Below, piece by piece: positions 36,694-46,446 of a stretch of DNA of 64,000 bases. Each line of letters begins with the position of its first letter. Within the stretch, counting starts at the first letter, position 1. The DNA lies in assembly GCF_005239225.2 (NCBI RefSeq), contig NC_133302.1, positions 12,743,991 to 12,807,990 of the forward strand, in the 5' to 3' direction. The notes under the pieces were generated by a model. The model was given only the letters and a program-made list of their open reading frames with translations. It had not been told where the DNA came from and did not search any database. A program made the translations under genes and the position numbers. This stretch comes from Populus alba (lineage: Eukaryota; Streptophyta; Magnoliopsida; Malpighiales; Salicaceae).

Positions 36694-39351
36694 CCCCTCT
36701 CTCCTCGAAAGGATTCGACCTCGAATCAAAATCTGTGTCAAACAAAGTAAGATCAGCAACATTAAAGGTAGCACTAACATTATACTCACCTGGAAGGTCA
36801 ATTTTGTATGCGTTGTCATTGATTCTCTCTAAAACCTGAAAAGGACCATCACCACGAGGCTATAATTTTGATTTCCTTTGGTTAGGAAATCGTTCCTTAC
36901 GCATGTGCACCTATACCCAATCACCGGGTTGGAAAACAACCAGTTTACGTCCCTTATTTGCTTTAGAAGCGTAAAGTCTGTTCTTTTTCTCTATTTGTAG
37001 TCGAACTCCCTTTCTTTTTCTCTATTTGTAGTCGAACTCCCTCATGGAGTTCTCTCACCATCTTTGCCTTCTTTTCACCATCTAAACTTACCCTTTCTTT
37101 AAAAGGTAAAGGAATTAAGTCCATAGGAGTTAGTGGATTAAAACCATAAACAATTTCAAAAGGAGAAAAAGTAGTAGTTGAATGCACAGTTCTATTATAA
37201 GCAAACTCAACAAAAGGCAAACATTCTTCCCAACTTTTCAAATTATTTTGAATTATAGCACGTAAAAGTTAGGATAATGTTCTATTCACTACCTCAGTTT
37301 GTCCATCTGTTTGAGGATGGCATGTTGTCGAAAATAAGAGTTTAGTTCCCAACTTTCCCCATAAGATCTTCCAAAAGTAACTAAGGAACTTAACATCACG
37401 ATCTGACACTATACTCTTAGGAATGCCATGCAAACATACAATCTCTCTAAAGAACAAGTCTGCGATATGAGATGCATCATCTGTTTTATGGCATGCAATG
37501 AAATGCGCCATTTTAGAAAACCTATCTACCACAACAAACTCTACCTTTCTTTGACCTAAGTAAACCTAAAATAAAGTCCATAGAGATATCTACCCAAGGT
37601 TCAGTAGGCACAGGTAGTGGTGTATATAATCCATGTGATTGTACTCTAGATTTTGCCTTTCTACAAGCAATGCACTGTTCACAAATTCGTTGCACATCTC
37701 TTTTCATCTTTGGCAAATAGAAATGCTCATGCAATACATTCAAGGTTTTCGCAACCCCAAAGTGACCCATTAAACCACCCCCATGTGCTTCACGAACAAG
37801 CAATTCACGCAAAGAACTAGCAGGAACACACAATCTATTTTCTTTGAACAAATAACCATCCATCAAATAAAACTTACCAAAAGCCGAATGTCCACATGCA
37901 TTATAAATCTCAGCAAAGTCAGAATCATTATCATACAATTCCTTCACATATTCAAAACCTAACAATCTAGTATTCATGGCGTGTAAAAGAACATACATGC
38001 GCGAGAGTGCATCAGCTACGATGTTCTCTTTCCCTTGCTTATACTTGATTACGTAAGGAAAAGTTTCAATGAATTCAACCCATTTTGCATGCCTCCTATT
38101 CAACTTACCTTGTCCTTTCAGATGTTTCAAGGACTCATGATCCGAATGGATTACGAACTCTTTTGGCCACAAGTAATGTTGCCATGTCTCAAGTGCTCTT
38201 ACCAAAGCATAGAGTTCTTTGTCGTGAGTGGGATAGTTCAAGGTCGCTCCACTTAACTTCTCACTGAAATACGCAATAGGTCTCCGATCTTGCATCAAAA
38301 CAGCACGTATTCCTATTCCAGACGCATCACATTCTATTTCAAATGCTTTTGTAAAATCAGGTAAACCCAAAACAGGTGCAGAACATAATTTCTCTTTCAA
38401 AAGAACAAATGCCAATTCTTGTTCCTCCCCCCATTTAAACTCAACTGATTTTTTAACAACTTCATTTAAAGGGGCAGCTATTGTACTGAAATCTTTCACA
38501 AAACGCTGGTAAAAACTAGCTAACCCATGAAAACTCCTTACCTCACTTACCGATTTGGGTGTAGGCCAATCCCGGATGGCCTTAACTTTCTCCTCATCCA
38601 TCTCGATACCCTGTGCAGTTACAACATAGCCAAGAAACACAATTTTTTCCATGCAAAAGGCACACTTTGTAAAATTAGCATACAATTTCTCAAAACGCCG
38701 GTAAAAACTAGCTAACCCATGAAAAATCCTTACCTCACTTACCGATTTGGGTGTAGGCCAATCCCGGATGGCCTTAACTTTCTCCTCATCCATCTCGATA
38801 CCCTGTGCAGTTACAACATAGCCAAGAAACACAATTTTTTCCATGCAAAAGGCACACTTTGTAAAATTAGCATACAATTTCTCACTACGCAACACACTAA
38901 GTACATTACGCAAATGATCAAGATGCTCAGTTAAGTTCTTGCTATATATCAAAATGTCATCAAAATACACAACCACAAACTTACATATAAATGCACGCAA
39001 AACATGATTCATTAAGCGCATAAATGTACTAGGTGCATTTGTAAGTCCAAACGGCATTACTAACCATTCATACAAACCATGTTTAGTTTTAAATGTTGTT
39101 TTCCACTCATCACCTTCTTTCATCCTAATTTGATGGTACCCACTTTTCAAGTCAATTTTAGAGAAAATACAGGATCCATGTAACTCATCTAACATGTCAT
39201 CAAGCCTAGGAATGAGATGTCTATATTTTACCGTTATGTTGTTGATGGCCCGACAATCAACACACATCCTCCATGTTCCATCCTTCTTTGGCACAAGTAG
39301 CACGGGTACAGCACACAGGCTCATACTCTCACGAATGTAGCCCTTTTCCAT
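36389..39351 (-). pseudogene. gypsy pol: RT, RNase H and integrase, frameshifted
   Basis: Reverse transcriptase starts near 39351 ([20 protein letters not shown], then [10 protein letters not shown]). A 64-codon block is duplicated in frame (period 192 bp, 38521 against 38713). RNase H follows ([11 protein letters not shown], then [12 protein letters not shown]), then the integrase zinc region ([11 protein letters not shown]) near 37680. A frameshift near 37530 moves into the integrase core ([17 protein letters not shown], then [16 protein letters not shown]). A 31-bp tandem duplication at about 36980-37041 breaks the frame again. Integrase C-terminal sequence ends inside the LTR. This is known gypsy machinery for copying RNA into DNA and inserting it, inactive here. 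Confidence 0.85.
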
Positions 39352-39579
39352 CAGCTCATCAACTTGCCTTTGAAGCTCCTTCGTCTCCTCGGGATTGCTT
39401 CTATAAGCTGGTCGGTTAGGAATTGAAGCTCCGGGTACGAAATCAATCTAATGCTCTATCCCCCTTAATGGTGGTAATCCGCTAGGAGTATCATCGGGGA
39501 ACACATCATCAAATCCCTGCAACAAAGAAATAGCAACACTAGGCACAATATGATCAAGATCATTAGTATTAAAGTAAGC

Positions 39580-41638
39580 CTATTTGTACACAAGTAAGAT
39601 CATTGGCTTGTTAGTGAAAAATACAGATCTGACCTCACCCTCTCTAGCATAAAAATTAGGTTGTTTCTTTAGTTTTTCCACACAATTCTCATCACACTTG
39701 CTGACTTTCTTCACTCCTCTTGTCTTACGTCCACTCTTGGCCAAATTTGGGTGTTTTTGAGTTGTGGTCAAATGGTTTGATTTGTTTGGAGTGTTGGCCG
39801 AATATTTGTTTGTGTTTGGATGGGTGGCCAAATGGGTTGTAGTGGTTTGGGTTCTAGCCGAATCTAATGGTCTTCTCTCCCCTTGTTCCTCACCTTGATT
39901 TTCTCTCCCCATCGCCTCATGCTCACTTTTTAGCTTTATTTGATCATCATACACCTGTTTGGGTGTAAGAGGTACAAGAGTGATGGTTTTACCATCTTTT
40001 ACAATGGTATACCTATTTTTAACCCCATCATGAATTGTCTTCCTATCATATTGCCATAGTCTCCCCAAAAAGATGTGACTTGCTTGCATTGGTACCACGT
40101 CGCACAGAACTTCATCAACATATTTCCCAATTGAAAATGGAACCACAACCTGTTTAGTCACTTTCACTTCACCACTATCATTCAGCCATTGCAATCTATA
40201 TGGTTTAGCATGCTTAGCAGTACACAAATTCAGTTTACTAACAAGGGTGGCACTGCAAACATTAACACAGCTTCCACTATCTATAATTAAACCACACACC
40301 TTTCTTTGTACGTAACAACGCGTATGGAAGATGTTCTCCCTTTGTTCATTAGTATCATCTTCTTTAACCTGAACCTGAAGTATTTGCCTTATAACCAAGG
40401 ACTCCTCAACCGGTAATGCTAACTCATCCCCATCACTATCCTTCAATGGTGGCATGCCTTCACAATCAGAACTGTCACTTTCAGATTCCACATCACCATT
40501 ATCTCTAATCATCATAATTCTCTTGTTTGGACACTCTGAAGCATAATGTCCATGTCCCTGACACCTAAAACATTTAACATCATGAGTACGTTTAGGTTGA
40601 GTTTCAGATTTATCTTTGGCATCAGTAGGGACATCAACTTTAGCCTTTGGTGGTTCAGTTCTAGAAGGACCAAAGGATCTTGGGCGGACAATGCCCTCTC
40701 TCTTTAGATTCGACTTCCAAGATGATGACGAACCCGAATTAAACGCTGGTCGAGCATGCCCCCTCCTAAGTTGTCTCTCCACCTTTGTCGTCATGTGAAC
40801 CATGTCCTCTAGCTCCACATAGTGCTGTAGCTCAACCACATTAGCAATGTCCCGATTCAACCCATTAAGAAATCTAGCCATGGTGGCTTCTCTATCCTAA
40901 ACAACATTAGCCCGAATCATTGCTATCTCCATCTCTTTGTGATATTCATCTATTGTCTTATAACCTTGATTCAGACCTTGGAGCTTCAGATATAAGTCTC
41001 TATAATAGTGGTTTGGCACAAATCGTCTCCTCATTAAGACTTTCATCTCCCCCCAAGTCTGAACAGGTCGCTCGCCATTCCTCCTCCTACTAATCACAAT
41101 CTGATCCACCAAATCAACGCATACTCCGTAAACTCAATTATCACCAATTTCACCTTTTTCTGTTCAGAATAGCTATGGCAATCAAAAATCCAATCTACCT
41201 TTTTCTCCCACTCCAAATAAGCCTCGAGATCGTTTTTACCTTGAAATGTAGGAATTTTCAGTTTAATGGTGTCAAGTCCCCATCCATATCTTCATAAGTG
41301 CTCATGCCACGGAAATTCACATTCCTCCTAGCCCTGTTCGATCCAGACGTGATTCCTTGGCCAGCTGATGCAAAATCATAGTCATCTTCACCCCCATCTG
41401 CGTTTTCATCAACAAACTCTTCAACATCAGATCTGACATTCTGTGCCGCTATACGGACCGTATTTCCCCGTCGATCAGCCCCACTATTCTGTTGCTTTAT
41501 CGAATTCACCTTATCTTTCAGATCCTTGTACGTCCTAGATAACAGCTCAAGTTGCTGGCCTATAGATCGCAATTGGAAAGCTACGTCAACGTTTTGTGTC
41601 GCTGATTCGTTATTTTCAGACATTCTTTGAATCTGCAA
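39580..41638 (-). pseudogene. gypsy gag and protease, interrupted
   Basis: Gag starts at 41638 (MQIQRMSENNESATQNVDVA) and is broken by stops or frameshifts near 41258 and 40890. It continues with the retrotransposon gag core (RRFVPNHYYRDLYLKLQGLN, then MARFLNGLNRDIANVVEL) and the zinc knuckle CFRCQGHGHYASEC at about 40560 (CX2CX4HX4C). The protease core LIIDSGSCVNVCSATLVSKL, with the DSG triad, lies near 40280-40230. A variable Lys- and Asn-rich spacer precedes pol. Confidence 0.85.
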
Positions 41639-42790
41639 AATTTGGTCAGTAGCACAAATATATCCTCACACCTCTCGTGTATCACACAAACAAAAATTAA
41701 GGCTTTTCACTCTATTAAGCTCTCTACGCCTTTTACCTCACAACTTGCTTTTTTTTGGTTCTTTAGGAACTGAAATTAACAAATCAAAGTCAATAGCCTT
41801 CGCAGCGCACTCTAAATATAATTTTCAGACTCAAGAATCAATAAATATACTGAAAAAAAAAAAAAAAAGCAAAACAAAACTAGGATTACGATTTTGCGAG
41901 TAGCAATGCAAATTCGTACGAATTGTGGACGAAACGAAGACACGAAATAAAACAGAAGTGAATGTTAAGAAAACAATTACTTGACTCCTAGATAATCCAA
42001 ATATAGCAGAAACAAAAATATTTGGACAAAACTAAACAACAAAGATCATGTTTTGAAACTTGAGGCAAATCTAACCTATTACGTAATTTTATGTAACAGA
42101 ATTGAAACCCAGACCAAACGATCTCGAAATGACCTCAAATTCAATATTTAGTATTGCAATACTATGAAAACACCAAAAATCAATTTATAGGTCGTTCTAT
42201 AATGTCTAGGTACCCAAACCCCTTGTATGATCAGTTTGCGACAGAATTGAACCTCCAATTAAAACCTCCAAAAACTGATATCAAAATAATTCCAAATTTA
42301 ATATGTGGTGTAATCGCATACCCAATACTCAGAATATGAAGTTTCCCAAGGTGTTTTACCTAGGGTTCACTAAGAGTAGTGTTTTGCGGCAGAATTGAAA
42401 CTCGAATTAAAACCTCAAGCAAATAATATCAGAATAAGCCCAACTTTGATATATCATGTGATCCCACCCCCAAAAGACTGAATATGAAGTTTAAATTGAT
42501 TCCGAGGTGGTTTGTTTATGGTTCACCAAGATTTGTGTTTATGCTGCAAAAATTGAATGATCCTTCAAATTTCAACTAATCACTCTTTTCTCTATTTCTT
42601 TCTGATTTTTTTTTCTTTTTAACAAAATGATATGATTAGAGACAGTAACAAGATGAAATATAAACTTTTTTTTTTTTGCTTAGATGACACAGACATGAAG
42701 AACAAGAAGATGGATGCAAACACTGAAAAACTTAAGGGACACTAAAAAAAACGAAAATAATAGAATGATATGACCTTGTTTCGGAGCCTA

Positions 42791-42802
42791 GCTCTGATAC
42801 CA
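42791..42802 (-). other. Primer-binding site, initiator-Met tRNA
   Basis: On the minus strand TGGTATCAGAGC begins two bases after the 5' LTR end GCATCA. This is the standard complement to the 3' end of plant initiator methionine tRNA, where first-strand synthesis starts. Confidence 0.9.
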
Positions 42803-42804
42803 AC

Positions 42805-43264
42805 TGATGCGAACCTCGTGATCACGTGGTCACGCAACCCACAATCAAGATTGAGATCTGATCCCGGAAAGCCGAAATAGGTCTGATATGAGTGTGATAC
42901 AATGGAAACCTGCCCCAAGGCACCAACACTATTGGAATGAGTAGAATGACGCCACGAAGCCAGTTAATCTTCGATAAGTCAGATTCAGTTCGTTTAAGAA
43001 CTGAAGAATGCAAGAATCACTCGTTAAAACTGAAAAATTCCCAAATAAGTTTGTATTCCCTTTATGACCCACAAAACTGAAAAGATAAGATGTACTAGGA
43101 TCTCCTCTTGATACTCCAATGGACCTTCCAATTCTGACTTGGTGGAAACCTTCAAAACCAATGCATTCAATGCGTCTTTCAATGTCTTTGTCTTGGACCG
43201 AGTCATTGGTCCATTTGGAACATGTAATGGGTCCTTGCTGGTGTTTCTGGGCTGGTCTGCATCA
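42805..43264 (-). repeat. 5' LTR of the gypsy element
   Basis: 460 bp with ends TGATGC and GCATCA in the element's orientation, forming a six-base perfect inverted pair. It holds the same pol-terminal sequence as the 3' LTR (GPMTRSKTKTLKDALNALVL) with only a few differences. Confidence 0.88.
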
Positions 43265-43269
43265 TCACC
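43265..43269. repeat. Target-site duplication TCACC (right copy)
   Basis: Identical to 36384-36388 and immediately next to the LTR terminus. Confidence 0.85.
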
Positions 43270-43690
43270 TCTAACAACTAAGAAGAAGGATGTTGCTTTA
43301 ATAGTCAAAGTAGAGGACTATCAGGTCCACCAAGAAAACCCCCTCCAATCTTTATTGTGTCAAAAAATCCCATTTCCGACGTTAGTCTCTACCAACAACA
43401 GCAGTCCCTTGCTTACCAGAAGTTGCAGTCATCTCAAGTAATTTACCAATTAGTGCCTTATTATACTTTCACTTATTTCTTTTTAAAGATATAAGAGAGG
43501 CTCCTACTTTTGCTGATTACTAATTGAGGCTTATGCTCTGTTTGTTTCTTATTCAAATTTCAGCATCTGAGACGACAAGTGATGCAGCAACATGGTGTTT
43601 GGGGAGGGCAAAACAACATTTTAGGGATTGAAGTATTGTTTCCTCAAAAGCCACATCAAACCCAGCCACTGGTCCAAAACAAAGGGAGGA
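43270..43690 (+). pseudogene. Gene fragment with an intron inside the hAT-like element
   Basis: An AG near 43322 opens GPPRKPPPIFIVSKNPISDV, then SLYQQQQSLAYQKLQSSQ, which stops at a GTAATT donor near 43436. After about 120 bp of AT-rich, intron-like sequence, a TTTCAG acceptor at about 43562 joins in frame to HLRRQVMQQHGVWGGQNNIL. The Gln-rich, coding-like text, spliced phase and canonical sites suggest a captured piece of a host gene. I do not recognise the parent. The gypsy insertion lies just upstream of it. Confidence 0.4.
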
Positions 43691-44234
43691 ATATTACTAG
43701 TGTTGATAGAGGACCAATGGGTTTGAACCGGTTTGGAAGGGGAAAAAACCAAACTGAACCGAAATTAATCGGTTTGAACTGGTTTTTGGTTTGGTTCGGT
43801 TCAAAAAATAAATAAATAAATTGGTTTGGTTTTTATTTTGGTTCAAAACCAAACCGAATCGAAAATGATCAACCCTACTACTAGATTGAAAAAAAACAAA
43901 TAGACAACACATGTTTCATTTGAACGATGCGTTATTTATCATTGTCTTCTTTAACCTCTCATCGGTTTCTGGGTTTTATTATTAGATCAAGATCAACTTA
44001 TTGGTCAACTAGAAATACATTAATCTTGACTTTATTTTCATGGAAAAAAAAATGAAAACACTTCATTCAATATTATAAACTTAAATTTAACATTAAAAAT
44101 CACTTTTAAGAAACTATTCAACAAATAAATTCAAATTTAAACTTTTAGATCTCAAACTTCAAATTCATGTATCTTCCAATTCTATCCATTAAGATTTCTA
44201 AATTAGGTGTTTATGAATTCCTTACAATGAGAGC

Positions 44235-44405
44235 TTTCATTTTGGTGAAAAACTAGGTTGGGTCAAGATGAAAATTTGTTACCCTAAGTAAAATAAAAGG
44301 GTGAAAGAAAATACCCTAGCTTTTATTTTGGTGAAAAACTAAGTTGGGTAAAGATGAAAATTTGTTATCCTAAGTAAAATAAAAGGGTGAAAAAAAATAA
44401 CCTAG
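44235..44405. repeat. Two-copy 86-bp tandem repeat
   Basis: ttttggtgaaaaacta, then gttggg, then aagatgaaaatttgtta, then cctaagtaaaataaaagggt occurs at about 44240 and again 86 bp later, with few differences. The surrounding 43886-44680 is otherwise AT-rich with no feature. Confidence 0.75.
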
Positions 44406-44689
44406 CTGCTTAAAAACTTATATGAATCCATTTTATTTTCTCATTTCTCTCATCATCCAAAACTTAACTACCAAGTGTGAAACCTTTAAGTTCAATTTGT
44501 TTTGTAGAAAAACAATTGCTCTATAATATTTTTACATGAAAAAATCAATTATTTTTCATTATTTAGATATATTAATAAAAATATCTTCATGTAAAATATT
44601 ATCTTTCATTAATAATTTTTTAGTAATATTAATAAGATGATATAATTATAATGTTTGTAAAGGAGATAATAATGGTGGTGATAAAGTTA

Positions 44690-46075
44690 ATCCTCATTTA
44701 TCTCAAGTGGAACTTGTGGCAACACATGGGTGAGATCCATCTCAGCCTTCTGAAGTAACGATAGATGAAATACATCATGTATCTTTAATAAATGCAGTGG
44801 TAAAGACAATCTATATGCAACAGGGCCTATCATTTAAAGTATCTTGAAAAGACTAATATATCTTGGGCTAATTTTTCTTTCATGTCAAATCTTAGCATTT
44901 GTTTTTAGGGTGCAACCTTCAAATAAACACGATCCCCCACTTTAAACTCTAGAGGTCTCATTCGAAGATCAACATAACTCTTCTATCTATCTTGAGTCAC
45001 CTTCATTCAATCCTTTATAAACCTCACTTTTTTTTAGGTGATCTTAAAAATTTTAGATCCAATCAGTTTCATTTCACCTACTTCTTCCCAACAATATTAG
45101 TGTTCAACACTTCTTGTCATATAATGCTTTATACAAAGCCATTCTCATAGTGGTTTGATAGCTATTATTATAAACAAATTCTACAAGAGGCAAGTGATCC
45201 TTCGAGTTGCACCCAAATTCCAATACATAAGCTCTCAACAAATCCTCCAATGTATGAATAGTTCTTTGAGAATATTATCCATCTGGGTATTAATAATGGT
45301 TGTGAGCGTCCTATTAGCCTTTGATGCTCTACTTTCACCTTTTGACACACAATATAAACAGTTGCATATTTGGCTATTTGCCTCTTCATTTTCAGCCATA
45401 AATAAAACTCCTTCAGGTCCTTATACATTTCAGTGCTCCTAGGATGTATAATGAGTCTTGACCTATGAGCCTCTTGCAGCACTTCACCCTTCAAAGTCTA
45501 GTCTTCCGGTAAATACAATCATTTTTCCCATACGACTAAACCATCTTCTAAGATTTGAAAAGGAGTTTTGTCTTCTAATATGACCTTATCTCTAATATTA
45601 CTTACTCTATCATCCCTCTGCTGAGCTTCTAGTACTTTTTCTTGGAAGGTTGACTTCACCCTTACATGAGCCAATAAAAAGCTTTTAGGCCCAACCTCTA
45701 TTATGGCATCAATCTTCCTTAACTCTAACAACTCCCTTTCATCACATTCATCCGACCCAACGACCACTGCTCTACTCTTGCGACTAAGAGCATCTACCAT
45801 AACATTTGCTCTTCTGGGATGGTATTTGATCATAAAATCATAATCTATAATAAGTTCCACCCATCGTCTTTGTTACATGTTCAAGTCTTTCTATGTCATC
45901 AAGTATCTCAAATTCTTGTGATCCATAAGAATTTGGACTTGAAACCAAATAGATACTGCCTCCATACTCTTAAAGCAAAACCACAACGGCTAACTTGGGA
46001 TCATGTACTAGGTAATTGACTTCGTGAAGCTTTAACTATCTTATTGCATAAGCAATCACCCTCATTAGTTGATTA
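44690..46075 (-). mobile_element. Decayed Ty3/gypsy fragment (RNase H to integrase C-terminus)
   Basis: On the minus strand, 46075-45770 gives the end of RNase H (ALRVWRQYLFGF, then RRWVELIIDYDFMIKYHPRR and ANVMVDALSRKS). 45860-45519 is the linker to integrase (VRVKSTFQEKVLEAQQRDDR). 45494-45168 is the integrase zinc region (EAHRSRLIIHPRSTEMYKDL, then YIVCQKVKVEHQR). Sequence down to about 44690 matches the integrase C-terminal end. The linkers and HPGSTKMYRDLK-type motif fit a chromovirus-like lineage different from the 36389 element. No LTRs were seen. It is truncated near 46075. Confidence 0.75.
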
Positions 46076-46446
46076 CGGAGTCAAAGTTTAAATTACAACT
46101 TGATGAAATGTTAAAATAAGTGAAATAAATTTTTATTAAGTTTTATTTATGATTGAGACAATGTGCCTTAATTGAAACTTATCTTAGAAATTGCATAATA
46201 TTAAACTATCAATATAATATTTATGCATAATTGTAATGGTTTTTAATTTTTTAAACTAATTTATTATAACTTACATTGGTTACTTAATGATAAATTTTTT
46301 TGTTTATTATGGAAAAATTAATTAGGTTTATTATACAAGAGTGAATTTGCTTACTACTTAACTTTTTTAAATGAAAAACTAAGAATAATTTTAAAATAAA
46401 AATGAAGAATGGCTCTATCATCAATTTATAAAAACAATATATGTCG
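46076..46446. other. AT-rich spacer
   Basis: AT-rich, with no gene, repeat terminus or motif recognised. Confidence 0.4.

Larger units (their letters stand above)
36389..43264 (-). mobile_element. Ty3/gypsy LTR retrotransposon, near full length
   Basis: The element is 6876 bp, read on the minus strand. The LTRs begin TGATGC (TGGTGC in the left copy) and end GCATCA, and a perfect 5-bp target duplication flanks it. An initiator-Met primer site sits two bases inside the 5' LTR. Gag, protease, reverse transcriptase, RNase H and integrase follow in gypsy order. The shared LTR sequence is nearly identical between copies, so insertion is fairly recent. Stops and frameshifts in gag and pol make this copy non-autonomous. 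The relic at 3480-5830 belongs to a related lineage. Confidence 0.9.
36091..43877. mobile_element. hAT-like non-autonomous element split by a gypsy insertion
   Basis: The left end TAGAGGTGAGTAAAAAAACC and the reverse complement of the right end TAGGGTTGATCATTTTCG are imperfect inverted repeats. Both ends are followed inward by dense AACCG/CGGTTT words, as is common in plant hAT MITEs. The flanking octamers CTACTGGG and CTACTAGA look like a diverged 8-bp target duplication. Removing the gypsy element and one TSD copy leaves about 900 bp, of which 43270-43690 looks like gene sequence. Superfamily and boundaries are inferred from the ends only. Confidence 0.5.

Noticed and set aside
36547..36839. 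Plus-strand open frames over the 3' LTR
   Set aside because: They are antisense to the pol end, which reads correctly on the minus strand, and also occur in the other LTR.
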